Of a stretch of 64,000 bases of DNA, positions 53,769 to 64,000 are shown piece by piece (the first letter of the stretch is position 1; each line of letters begins with the position of its first letter). The position numbers and the translations under genes were made by a program. The notes beneath the pieces were generated by a model. The model had not been told where the DNA came from. It saw nothing but the letters and a program-made list of their open reading frames with translations, and did no database searches. The stretch is from Actinostola sp. cb2023 (taxonomy: Eukaryota; Cnidaria; Anthozoa; Actiniaria; Actinostolidae). The stretch lies in contig JAUJYZ010000760.1 of NCBI GenBank assembly GCA_033675265.1, forward strand, positions 155,513 through 219,512, written 5' to 3'.

Positions 53769-56700
53769 CTAGACGCAAATAAGTTCAGATATTGAATTAC
53801 GAGATACTTGCGAGTAATTCAAGCCTAAAAATAGCATTATAAATGCTGTCATCATTGCCCGCGCCACAGATGCAGGATCAGCTTTCTGGCCTGATTGCTC
53901 GCCAAATCTAAATTTGGCGGCAAGATAGCTTATCTGACTTGACGTAAATCTGACTCTTCGAGAGGCTCCAGATTTGAGAGCCCATCCCATTGACAAGGAG
54001 GAATCGCAATGTGAGGAGGCTGGCATTGTGGCGTGAGTGTCGAGGTGTGGAACTCCTGCACTTTGTCCCTCGAGAGTTTCTGCATAGGCGAGAGCAGCCC
54101 TGTCTAATAGTGTTTCTCGTTCAAGTGCTCTTTGATGTTTGCCACAATCTAAGTGACGCTGCATTGAAGAGTGCCTTAGGAAGGTTTGAGTGCATCCTTC
54201 TTCGGGACATGCGAAGATTGCGTCTGCAGCATTTTCACTTATATCAGCAACTTCACTTTCATCCTCGCGTTTTTCTTGTCTGTCGTTTCCTCGTTGTAAG
54301 ATGGGCTTTCGTCTTTGTTTGACAGATACAAAACTGTTTGGCTGTGTGGAAGTGCAAATGATGGCTGGTAGCTCTGATGGAGATGGGGACTGTAGTTTAT
54401 TAGTCGGGATCAACTTTCCAGGGCCAATATCAAATGCCCTCCAGACGCGAATTCCATCGACTTCATACTTGATGTTGTTTAGGAGACTGACGCCTTCTAT
54501 CTTTAATGTTGCCATCTTAGATGCTGTCACAGATTCACAGAGGGTGACGTTCACTGCTGGTACTCCACCTGCTGACATAATTGCGTCTTTCATTTGGACT
54601 TGTGTCTCGATGTCGTTTCCAGAGTTTAAGTGAATTCGCATATGCGATTTGATTGTTGTGGCTTTTCTATCACACGAGCCTTTTCCGCCTTGTGGATCGG
54701 AAAAGTCAAGACGTTTGATTGTGACCTCATCGTGAAGGCCAAGTACTCTGGCACAGGTGATGGTTGCCCCACAGTGATAACAGCCTGCATTATCTTGACG
54801 GTTAAATACAGATGTCAGGCTAGGCATGGTTATCTTGAGTTGTTTTATAACATCTGCCATCACTGCGATCACAGCGCAGCTATCTTGGCTGCACGATGGA
54901 AATATGTGAACAAAAGTGAGCATCTCATATTCCAAGCCATTCTTCCTGGTAGCTACGGTAACATGCCATGGAATGCCACGTTTCCCAAACCAGTCGGTCT
55001 GGCTCTCTCTGTATTTTCTGGGCAAGTACTTCATTGCCCAGTCTTGTACCAGCAGAACAGATGACGCATCTAAAGACTCCAATACCTCTACACAAGCAGC
55101 ATCCTGGTTAACGGAGCGCAGAAGATGTGATTTCCACGCCAAGATCGTGTTTTTTGCTTGTTTCACTCTGTAAGAAAGTTGTTCCCTCAACACAGAAGAC
55201 ATGTTGTCATTTTGTGAAGCCAGCTCAGACTCGATTTCTTGAATCACTGCACTTAGCATTTCACAGCGTCACATATGTCAGTGTGTTCATGATCGCAACT
55301 AGACTGAAACGCAGGCTCCTTTGGATCGCTGAGGGCGTAGTCTCTGCAGTGATCTGCTACAGTTGACCTTTTAGACACATGTACCTGTGGCACAAATCAA
55401 GAGTACTTATTCAGTATCATTGGATACATTTGTAGCGTCATAGATTCCCCGGCCTTTAGTAATTTTATTTGTTTGGGAGCGCTGTTTTGAAATACAAATT
55501 CCATTATATGACCGATTATTTTAGACCACAAACTAGCTATATCAAGAAAATATTCCTACTCGGCCGTCTTCAAACACTATACCACAACATTTCCTAATTA
55601 GTACCATTGACACTCAGCTCATTTCGTTATCGTTGAAGTGATCATGATTGGTGGTGATACAAAGAAAATATTGGTGTAATAAATCATACCTTATAGTCGC
55701 TTTTCAGGTAGCGCTTGCTTTCACGAAGTCGAAGTTGTTGTCTCTTGGCCCATCCCATTCCTTGTCCGATATCTCCAAGAGTTTCCGTAACTTCTAACAG
55801 GTCCTCAAACGCTTCAGTCCCTGAAGAAGTTATATAATCAAGTCCTTGTAACGACTTCCTTACAGACGCTGCACAAGTTTTCAGAATGCGCAGCAATGTA
55901 CTACGCCCTATGGCCGTGAATCCTGACTCTTCACAATAAGATGTATACTGCTTTACTATTCTTTCAGGTAATAGTGTTCGTATGACGTTAGGAACTTTGA
56001 TGGTTTCTTTTGTTGACAGAGTGATTGTTCGCTCCCCGAATGGCAGATCTTGTATAACATGAGAGCTTGTAATAAACGCAATGAAATGATCGATTTGGGT
56101 TGTAGGAACTCTCATTCTAGGAGAGGGATTTGACTGTATGGGCACTCCCCTGCCATGTATTAGGCAATGGCGTTTAGCTTCAGTATATCGATGTTTGGTT
56201 AAATATGGGATCCAGCGCTGCAGTCGTTTGAATGATAGTTTGTCGGCCATCACTGAGAGAATTTGCCGTCTTGTTTCCCAGCAACTGGCAGCATTGTAGC
56301 ACTCAGCAAGAGCTTCAATTAGTGTTTCATCAAGGGCTGTATCATCGTTAGAATCATCGTCCGTAGATAAAGAGAGATGGATACTTTTGGAAGAACACAT
56401 GCCCTGGAAAAGTGGCGCAGAATCGCTTGGTGCGATATCCTGGAGAACAGCTGTCACACCTTGCCCAGCCTTGCGTATGTAATAACGCCTTGTTCTCTCA
56501 CTTGCACTTTCCCAGGGAGTGATGAGCTGTGATCGCATAGGAGATAGATCTCGAGAACGTAAATACTTATTTAGTGCTTCTGCAGGTTCTTGATTTGTGT
56601 CGCTGATGTCGTCAAAACTGACTTCACAAGAAGAGTCGTCACTATATATACTTGGGGGAATATAAAAACTTCCTTCTGGCGTTATGGGAGTATCTGATGT

Positions 56701-58238
56701 ACAAGCGCTCTGTAAAGTGAAAACAACCCTGTGACTGATAGTCTTCTATATCAAATGTGCAGAGTAATGCATGTGGGATAGGAGTGCATGGGTACCATTA
56801 ACTTAATGAATACCTCCATTAAACGACCACTATTTAATGTACCAATCATGCCGGTCGATTAATGGAGGTTCGACTGTATTTAAAATACAATTATATTAAT
56901 ATCCTTAAAAAATACTTAATCAGGTAAACGATTTGGCATGTGCGCAGTAGTGGTTGTGAAATGACGTTGGATGAAATTGGTATCCTTACAAACGGTAAAC
57001 CATCTACCTACCAAGGAAATATTTTCTATGCCAGTTGTGATATTGTGGATGGGATCTCTATGGCATTCACTATGAGGTTCCGTGGTCAGCATTGGTTCAG
57101 CACCAATGCTGGATCTGCAACCACAGCATACTCCTGTTGAGAAAGAAAATAATACTTTTGGTATATTTTCAAATCAAGAGTCGGAATAAAAGAAATTGTA
57201 ATTACAAAACAATCCCAGAGAAAAACAATGATTAAAACAATTGCGCACACACCTTTGTCTAATTATTTATAAATATAAATTTGGCCTCAATTGTGTAGGC
57301 CTCGTCCACACTAATCCGGATAAATTGGCCACTGAAAACTGGGGCGGATCTCGGAACTGGTTGCGCGCGTGGATTTTTTTGTATTAAACATCGTATTATT
57401 GAATTGTTCCTGGGCAGCAACAATCCGCCATAGGAAAACGGAAACTGGTTGAAAACGCTCTCTAGAGTGGATAAATTTGAAAACGCCGGCTGGGCGGTTT
57501 AGCCGTGGACGATAACGGAACTACAGTGGAACCTGGTTAATACGGACACCATCGGTCGTGACGAGACGCAGTGTCTGTATTAACCGGGTGTTCGTAAGGC
57601 CACTGTATTTGTTAACGCTGTATTGCTGGCGTTGCGACGATCATTAGCGGTCTCTTTTGCCGCTTAATTAGTGTTTTAGTTCTCATCCAAACAGATAAAT
57701 TTGAAAACGCATTTAAATGTTTATGGTTATCTTATTAACGATTTAGTGTGGGCGGATGCGTTTTTAAGACGAATTTACCAGTAAATCAGATCACCAAAAA
57801 TAAAGGATAACAAACAAACCACATACTTGAGCCAGCCGCAACAAATATTCCAGTGCGGTGAAGGATTGTCCTGGAAAGGGCTTTGCTGATGCCACGGTCA
57901 GCCTTTCGCGGTTTACCTCCCTTGGCATGCTTACACAGACCCGCTGGGACACGACTACGCTGCGTTCCTCTGCGCCATCCAATGCCGAGAGAATAACGAT
58001 GCGAGGGACAAACTGTCAGCTCTGAGATATCAGATGGCAAAGAAAAAATCGATACACGTGCTAATATGAGTTCCACCTCCGTGTCAATATCGATTATCCC
58101 CACTGATTTCGTGTGTCCTGAAATCTCTCTCTCGCATGAAAGAAGGGGAATTACATTGGTTTCTTTTCTATTTCTGTTCTCTAGGTCACAATGTCCACCA
58201 ACTGATCTTTGAAATGAGCAATTCACCTCCATTATCAA
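53769..58238 (-). CDS. four-exon gene of an unclassified C2H2-tipped family (possible RNase H-like core)
   Basis: Exons 57827-58238, 57012-57133, 55690-56709 and 53769-55384 join in phase with GT/AG sites (57826/57134, 57011/56710, 55689/55385). The protein is about 1,060 residues. Exon 1: ELTVCPSHRYSLGIGWRRG. Exons 1-2 form a cysteine cluster (VCCGC). Exon 3: TPWESASERTRRYYIRKAGQ, then LLPERIVKQYTSYCEESGF. Exon 4: VHVSKRSTVADHCRDYALSD, a one-base-type frameshift near 55262, then QDWAMKYLP, NRQDNAGCYHCG, DFSDPQGGKGSCDRKA and VWRAFDIGPGK. A C2H2 finger follows (FACPEEGCTQTF...HLDCGKH). The three spaced aspartates resemble an RNase H/DDE fold; that is inference. A degenerate paralogue at 60663-61470 shows this is a repeated, probably mobile, family. 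The C-terminal end here diverges after ARAMMTA and is probably truncated. Confidence 0.7.
56808..56879. repeat. short foldback in an intron
   Basis: ACCTCCATTAAACGACC and GGTCGATTAATGGAGGT form inverted arms; the outer right end GACTGTA resembles a Tc1/mariner terminus. It lies between exons 2 and 3 of the gene at 53769-58238. Confidence 0.65.
57526..57605. repeat. 80-bp TA-flanked mariner-type MITE
   Basis: CAGTGGAACCTGGTTAATAC at the left and a matching complement ending GGCCACTG, with TA at 57524-57525 and 57606-57607. Lies in intron 1 of the gene at 53769-58238, inside a larger region (57298-57750) whose ends share GTCCACACTAA / TTAGTGTGGGC. Confidence 0.75.
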
Positions 58239-58436
58239 ACTGATTCGCGAGGGAACAAGTGCTGGAATTGTTATTGTTCGATCTGTCAGTCAATTTTAAA
58301 ACAACATGTACCTTTCACATTTTCGGGAGTTTCACATTTTTTTCCATAGGAAAATACAACTTATCAAATATCATAAGAATTATTATTTTAATTATTATTA
58401 TAATTATTTTTAACTTTTATATATATTTAAAAAAAA

Positions 58437-58994
58437 TGTACGTACCCACCCCTACCCCTCCAGTGAAAAATACGCCATCCCTGAACAATTTCCAGCTGGT
58501 GGGCACATAGCTGAGATTATTCTGCACATTGAATGCTATAATTGTGCCAAGTTTGGTGCTTTTAACCAAACTGAAACGAACAACTTCATTTCACAATATT
58601 GTACCCACCCCTCCCCCCTCTGATCTAAAAATAGCCCCCCCTGACCAACTTCCGGAAGGGTCCATAGCTGAAATTATTCAGCTCGTCGAATACGATAACT
58701 TTGCCAAGTTTGGTGCTTTTAACCGAAAACGAACAATCATTTGACAATATTGTACCCACCTCTCCCCGTCTGGTCTAAAAATAGCCCCCCCTGACCCATT
58801 TCCGGGTGGGTCCATAGCTGAATAGCTGAATCTATTCAGCTCGTCGAATACTATAACTTTGCCAAGTTTGGTGCTTTTAACCGAAAACGAACAATCATTT
58901 GACAATATTGTACCCACCCCTCCCCCTCTGGTCTAAAATAGGCCCCCTGACCAATTTCCATAGTCCATAGCTGAAATTATTCAGCTCGTCGAAT
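58437..58994 (+). repeat. ~155-bp tandem array, 3.5 units
   Basis: Units start GTACCCACC near 58440, 58601, 58752 and 58909. Each includes a C-rich block, GGGTCCATAGCTGAA and GCCAAGTTTGGTGCTTTTAA. A lone partial unit follows the inverted repeat at 59669-59755. Confidence 0.9.
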
Positions 58995-59668
58995 CACAGG
59001 GAGCCCAAGCTTACTATCAGTGTATATATACATGTGACTTTGAAATGTGCAAATAAAAGTCATAATTTTCATCAAAAGTATTTGTTGTTGCTATATCTTA
59101 TGTTTAAAATCCTCTCTGAGTTGCCTGGAGTTGTTATTTGAGTTAAATTTGATTGTTTTCTTTTTCACTTACCTTTCTCTCCCTATACATAGTAAAGGGT
59201 GGAAACCGAGACCAACATCGAAGCCAACCGGGCCAACAAAATGTCCCGTTTCACCAACAAATATACTTCCAATCACGTTCAGATTCACATAGCTCACGGT
59301 CAGATAATGCACTTACACGGCACTGCACAGAAAACGATGAAAAGTGAAGCGATTCTAATAAATACATCGAGAGCAATCGTTTAGAACTTGCATTTTCGAT
59401 GCCACTAACACACAATCGGGCTGATCTGCGCGGACGGTACTGGGACCCAGCACCAAAAGTATTTCCACCGGGAGGTCCTGTGGTAATTTTGAACGAAACA
59501 AATTATTCCCCGTCAACAGGATCGTGTAAGTGCATTAGGCAACTCAAAGAGGATTTTAAACATAAGATATAGCAACAACAAATACTTTTGATGAAAATTA
59601 TGACTTTTATTTGCACATTTCAAAGTCACATGTATATGTACACTGATAGTAAGCTTGGGCTCCCTGTG
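58995..59668. repeat. large inverted repeat, 132-bp arms
   Basis: Arms 58995-59126 and 59537-59668 are reverse complements with very few differences (outer end CACAGGGAGCCCAAGCTTAC). They enclose 410 bp containing an exon-like segment. Array units flank both sides in the same orientation. Confidence 0.93.
59193..59525 (+). pseudogene. exon-like segment within the inverted repeat
   Basis: Bounded by a TATACATAG acceptor and a GTAAGT donor. The frame reads NRDQHRSQPGQQNVPFHQQI, then SRSDNALTRHCTENDEK, a TGA at 59345-59347, then ADLRGRYWDPAPKVFPPGG and VVILNETNYSPSTGS. No known domain. The stop makes it non-functional unless the true splice skips it. Confidence 0.4.
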
Positions 59669-59755
59669 GTCGAATACTATAATTGTGCCAAGTTTGGTGC
59701 TTTTAACCAAAATCGCACAATTCGACCATTTTTTTGCACCATATTGCCCCACTAC

Positions 59756-60662
59756 AACTGTCAACAAATAATACGGCAATGAAACTTTTGAAGATGAATG
59801 CAAACGTCCCTTATACTTTTAGTTTTATTTCGCACCCTTAAAATGGTTCAATGCGCTTGCAATTTACAGACATATAGCATGACATGATAGACTTCAGATC
59901 TAAAGACTTTTAAAAATATCTATCCACTAGTTTTGAAATAAAAGCTACCGTAACAAAGACGTTACTTCTGTAAGTAAAATGAGCATATTTATGACATCAC
60001 TTTTGCTTCATCGACTAAAATCTAGTGCATCAAACTTGATGGAACTTTCAAGACAAGTAGTTTTATGCCATAGTAATGATATATGGTGAAAACATTGTTT
60101 CGATCTGTCAGGAAAACACTGGCATCGATGATATAACAGAAAGTAAGGCGAATATTTACATTTTTGCTGGAAAATATTCAATCCAATATATTTCAAAAAC
60201 GCTCTCATAGAATGTTGTCAAACTTTGCAGTCTTGAAGATCTCCATCTAGAATATAAGAGACATTAGTCGATTTAAAAGTTTAGGTCTAGATGTCGAGAA
60301 AATTACTGATATGCAAAAACTAAGACGTCAGCCTCTCATTGCTATGTTAACGCCGATGTCAATCAAACCTACTTTTTTGGAAAGTTCATTCAAATTCTAG
60401 TAAATGTGTGACGCAGTTTACCCGACCGAGCTCAGACAGTGAAGTATCAGCCGTTCAAAGTTGGGGTAGTGTGCGTCTGAGTAATCAAGATGAGCCACCT
60501 TAAGGTCGAAAATATAGAGCATGCGCATATCTGACGACCTAGAATCTGGGTCTTCCGGTTTGTCTTTTACCAGATCCTTCGATTTTTCGTTAGAAAGCTG
60601 AGAAGGGTCTGGGGACGAGAATGATGGCGTCTCGTGTTGTTACTTCGTCTGTATTCGAAACC
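59756..60662. other. intergenic, no gene recognised
   Basis: No domain or repeat structure that I could support. Confidence 0.4.
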
Positions 60663-61470
60663 TTAGTTAAATACAATACAAATAGGATGAGTAAGTGCGG
60701 CGTCATTCGTAATTCGATTGTGTAACTCATTGAAATCGTTCTCTTTCTCCACATTGTGTTCTTCTTGCATGCCGAACTCTGTTATCTGATCAGGGAGTGT
60801 ACGCTTAGAAAACATGCGAGAGAAGAAACTCGTTATTTGCTTACTTGTTAGGAACTCGTCGCTAGTGAAAATGCGACTTCCATTACTGCCCCTAACAGTC
60901 ATCATAACTTTACCGACCGAGGCTGGATTCTATCCGGTTGATTCTCCAATAAGGAACTAATTGGACAAACATTTTTTTGCTTTTCCGAGAACCTTTTGAC
61001 TAGAAATTAGTGTCAAGCCCATTGGCAGAGACGGTCGATCCTGCAGCATCTGAGGAACGTCGCCAAACTGTTCCTCTAGTCTTGCTGCGTAACCATGTAT
61101 TGCTCTGTCATAGAGTGTTTCGTTTTCCAGAAATCTTTGATGTTTTCCACTATCTAAATGAAGATGTAGCGATGAAAATCGTTGATATATTTTAACACAT
61201 CCTTCTTCGAGACACGAAAAAGAAGACTAGTAGTGGGGTTATCATACGATGTCTCTCCATTGCTAGCGCTAATTGAACATGCGGTAGATTCCTCGGTGTT
61301 TTCTACGCGTCTATGCTTGGACTTCGCTGTAAATAAAATTTACAGGTGGCATTTTGTTCGTTGTACATTCAGAGCTTTTCACAACCTTGAAATCTGTTTT
61401 TACGAACAAGCTTGGATAATGGTATGCTCTTTCCAGGACCGACACCATAGGCTCTCCATACTTTCAAATA
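60663..61470 (-). pseudogene. degenerate paralogue of the 53.8-58.2 kb gene (C-terminal part)
   Basis: Reads KVWRAYGVGPGKSIPLSKL (compare VWRAFDIGPGKLIPTNKL in the larger gene), two stops, then CLEEGCVKIYQRFSSLHLHL and DSGKHQRFLENETLYDRA (the C2H2 finger and what follows). Further on it reads NPASVGKVMMTVRGSNGSRI and FTSDEFLTSKQITSFFSRMF. The latter stretch is the C-terminal domain that the larger gene appears to have lost. Several stops and a shift; the N-terminal three quarters are missing beyond about 61475, where a large inverted repeat begins. Confidence 0.8.
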
Positions 61471-61588
61471 GCCATTACAGTATTCTACATTCTAAACCTC
61501 ATTAATAATTCATGAGCAGTTGATCCAACCAGGTTGATTGAATCGGTCACATGCATGGATTTGTATACTCTGATATAGACACTGATCG

Positions 61589-61846
61589 ATAAAACATCAG
61601 TGTCTGTGTATCAGTGATACAGACCTAATGAATAAAAACATCAGTATCTGTATCAGTGATACAGACCTAATGAATAAAACATCAGTGTCTGTATCAGTGA
61701 TACAGACCTTATGAATAAAACATCAGTATCTGTATCAGTGATACAGACCTATAATGAATAAAAAACATCAGTATCTGTATCAGTGATACAGACCTAATGA
61801 ATAAAACATTAGTGCTGTATCACTGATACAGCACTAATGTTTTATT
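61589..61846 (+). repeat. ~41-bp palindromic tandem array ending in a perfect palindrome
   Basis: Five units of ATAAAACATCAGTATCTGTA followed by TCAGTGATACAGACCTAATG. The array terminates in a 47-bp perfect palindrome at 61800-61846 centred on TATCACTGATA. Confidence 0.92.
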
Positions 61847-62317
61847 AAACAGTTCTATATCAGTGATATGTGATATTTACTGCATGAGCGGCCTTGTTGT
61901 ATCGGTAGATATAGAACACGGACGCGAATGCTGTAAATGGCTTCTAAACCTCCATCCCAATTTACCTTGATTTAAAACAGTATTACACGAAATCTAAGCA
62001 AATAACACAAGAAAATTACAGACGTTCTTGTAAAGGTACTTTTGACGTCACTGTCATGCGCAGGATACACCTCAAGTCATCCCACATTGGAGAGAGCTTT
62101 TGTATTCGTAAGTAGGAAGCCGTAAGGATGATCACAACTTGCTGTCGGTGCAATATGCACCGACCCTATGCAAAGGTCAATGATACGAGTAAATGAGACC
62201 TTTGCATGACCTGTGTCAGTTCTATATCACTGACGTCATCGGCATAGCGCGCGCTCTGAATTCAATCGGAAAATCAAATCGTTTTATTTGAATTTGCAGT
62301 GACTATGTTATAAAAGA

Positions 62318-62499
62318 AATGGTCAACGCTTTAGCTGTGCGTCCATCGAGTTTATGGAGCACTTGGGAATTTGGGAGAGCACTCGTGAAGCTAGAGTTGC
62401 TCTCAGCTACGCCTCGAGCAACTCTTACGCTTCTCTCGTGCTCTCCCAAATTCCCGCGTGCTCCATAACTCGATGGACGCACGCTAAGCGTTGACCATT
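62318..62499. repeat. ~180-bp hairpin
   Basis: AATGGTCAACGC...CGTCCATCGAG pairs with CTCGATGGACG...GCGTTGACCATT; inner arms include GGGAATTTGGGAGAGCAC. A foldback element between the larger inverted repeats. Confidence 0.88.
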
Positions 62500-62741
62500 C
62501 CTTAATTATTACAAAGTTTCTGATACACCACTGATGTTTTATTGATCAGTGTCTGTATCGGGGTATACAGATCCATGCATGTGACCGATTCAACCAACCT
62601 GGTTGGATCAATTGCTCATGAATTATTAATGAGGTTTAGAAAAAACTGACACAGGTCATGCAAAGGTCTCATTTACTCGTATCATTGACCTTTGCATAGC
62701 ACCGACAGCAAGTTACGAATATCCTTTCGGCTTCCTACTTA

Positions 62742-63130
62742 AGCAAGTTCATGCAAGTTTTGACTTGCGTAGACGTTTGACCGCTAACTTGCAGATACTT
62801 GCATCGACTTGGATTGACTTGCATCAAGTTTGAACACGCTCAAATTCGAGCGCAAGTCCGTGCAAGTCGCTGCAAGTTTTTCACCGTTTGACCATAGTTA
62901 GGTTTGACCAGCAAACGCAAAGTGTCTTCGCAATTCAGCCGAACGAATACACCATAGTCAGTCCGATAGTTCGGATGATCGTTCAAAAGTAGACAAAATA
63001 TGCCCAAAAATTAAGAAAAATTATCGGTAAAGAAACACATGAACTTGCATCAACTTGCGTTCACCGTTTGACCGGCTACATGCAAGTAACTGCAACTTGC
63101 AGGGACTTGCGTTCACGTTTGACCCGGGCT
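62742..63130. mobile_element. 389-bp insertion with TTA target duplication
   Basis: Interrupts block B' between GGCTTCCTACTTA and TTACGAATAC; TTA lies at 62739-62741 and 63131-63133. Block B gives the empty site. The interior is full of ACTTGCA / TGCAAGT words in both orientations, with GTTTGACC near both ends. The TTA duplication fits a Harbinger-type MITE. Confidence 0.85.
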
Positions 63131-63593
63131 TTACGAATACAAAACCTCTCTCCAATGTGGCATGAGTTGAGGTGTATCCTGCGCATTAGTGATATCACAA
63201 GTACCTTTACAAGAAAGTTTTGTAATTTTCTTGTATTATTTGCTTAGAATTCGTGTAAATACTGTTATAAATCAACGTAAATTGGGATGGAGTTTTAGAA
63301 GCTCCTGCTCGTTTATTTAAACAGTACAATAAGGTTGAATGCGAATATTATATGTCCACATATCAAATCCAACGATGTATAACTGGATGTTTTTACTATA
63401 ATTTTGATGATAGGAAGCAGTTTGACTGAGAAGATCAAAGTTAAAGTGAATGCCGATTTTTAAAAAGGTACTTGTTCCGCGTATGATTTCTATTGTATTT
63501 TGCTCAAGAATTATTCATGAATTTGATAAAGAATTTGAAACTTTTGCGAAGTGCGAGAGTTCTTGTTCTAACAACCGTTGGGTTCAGTTTCAA

Positions 63594-64000
63594 TCATGCA
63601 GCAGTCAAATGCTAAGGACAATGCAGGTTTTTTATCCAGGATATTTCTATTTTTGGATGAAACAGTCTAATAAGACTTGGAATGTAAACGACCACTCAAT
63701 GAAAACGACTTGTTTTGAATTGTCTGATGAAGATAAAGCCGAATCACTTGTAGAAGACTTTGAGAAAGTATGGAAAGAAGAAGTCAAATCTGCCAAAAAG
63801 CAAGACAGACAACCGCGTCTCTGGAAAGCAATGGCTCGATTTATTCCTTGGAGTGATTACATTTGGTTAATCACTTTGAAGACTTTAGAATCTCTGTCTA
63901 TTTATTCTAGGCCTGTGCTGTTGTGGATTTATCTCAAAGCAGCGATTGGACAATCGCAACAAAAACACTCCATATGTACTTGCTGCAGCTGCAGCGGGCA
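63594..64000 (+). pseudogene. ABCC4/MRP4-like transporter N-terminus, frameshifted, runs off the window
   Basis: The first frame reads NAGFLSRIFLFLDETV then stops. The homologous path then moves between frames: FWM near 63652, KRPLNENDLF in a third frame near 63692-63721, then a long open stretch FELSDEDKAESLVEDFEKVW, KEEVKSAKKQDRQPRLWKAM and LESLSIYSRPVLLWIYLKA. A last shift near 63950 leads to TPYVLAAAAAG. This matches the N-terminus of ABCC4-type exporters (SR.FF/W..., ..DL..L..ED....L...F...W..E, first transmembrane helices). The full protein would have two membrane domains and two ATPase domains; only the start is in view. At least three frame changes suggest a pseudogene, though sequence errors cannot be excluded. 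Confidence 0.75.

Larger units (their letters stand above)
61493..62639. repeat. inverted repeat A/A' (arms ~117 bp)
   Basis: Arm A at 61493-61610 (TAAACCTCATTAATAATTCA...) is complemented by A' at about 62524-62639. It encloses a tandem array, block B and a hairpin. Confidence 0.88.
61940..63302. repeat. inverted repeat B/B' (arms ~270-280 bp), overlapping A/A'
   Basis: B at 61940-62220 matches the complement of B' at 62645-63302 once a 389-bp insertion in B' is removed. Shared blocks include CTCCATCCCAATTTAC, GGCTTCCTACTTA and CATGACCTGTGTCAGTT. The order A-B-A'-B' means the two inverted repeats overlap rather than nest. Confidence 0.88.

Noticed and set aside
53990..55366. Plus-strand open frames of 79-147 codons across this interval
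   Set aside because: They are antisense shadows of the large minus-strand exon 4 and encode no recognisable domain.
61589..61846. CRISPR-like array
   Set aside because: Units are contiguous with no unique spacers, and the DNA is clearly eukaryotic.

Overview
The window is animal nuclear DNA: AT-rich, intron-containing and dominated by transposable elements. I see no bacterial operons, tRNA or rRNA genes, or CRISPR arrays. The mix of BEL/Pao, PIF/Harbinger, a THAP-encoding TTAA-type transposon, hAT, L2/CR1-like LINEs, YqaJ/SWIM proteins, P2X7-ballast-domain proteins and a C2H2-tipped multi-exon family suggests a marine invertebrate. A cnidarian, probably an anthozoan, is my best guess; this is inference from family composition, not from a diagnostic host gene.

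Layout. 1-13.4 kb is a repeat graveyard: short foldback elements, a 1.5-kb TA-flanked element (2357-3884), nested palindromes (5394-5701), a diverged ~115-bp repeat, a LINE endonuclease fragment (10412-10669) and a decayed hAT transposase (10670-11459). 13.5-23.0 kb is a tandem duplication of a ~1.55-kb unit. The first unit is split by a BEL/Pao retrotransposon (14274-20709) with identical 168-bp LTRs and a 5-bp target duplication; the second unit is its natural empty site. 23-27 kb holds a short TA-flanked foldback, a cluster of CAATTG palindromes and a decayed LINE.

27.5-40 kb is the richest part. A broken minus-strand gene fusing SWIM and YqaJ-like nuclease domains is split by a 3.3-kb PIF/Harbinger element (29174-32509, TSD CTG), which carries a Myb/SANT-like protein and a frameshifted DDE transposase. 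Next to it lies a TTAA-flanked transposon (33381-37014) with long inverted repeats. It carries two convergent genes: a five-exon THAP/zinc-knuckle gene and an intact two-exon gene for a P2X7-ballast-like protein. The right end of this transposon plus its flank is duplicated in tandem (36833-39966).

40-53 kb holds zinc-finger and acidic ORFs of unknown role, transposase and LINE fragments, a minus-strand gene with duplicated symmetric exons (45723-48549), and a second P2X7-ballast gene with a cysteine-rich exon and an in-frame stop (48959-50206). 53.8-58.2 kb holds a nearly intact four-exon minus-strand gene (about 1,060 residues) of an unclassified family; a degenerate paralogue lies at 60.7-61.5 kb. 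58.4-63.3 kb contains a tandem array, a 132-bp-arm inverted repeat enclosing an exon-like segment, and two overlapping large inverted repeats, one arm of which received a 389-bp insertion. The window ends in a frameshifted ABCC4-like transporter N-terminus.

Most genes appear to belong to mobile elements, so there is no pathway to reconstruct. The most notable biology is the association of P2X7-ballast domains with transposon genes and the clear order of nested insertions.
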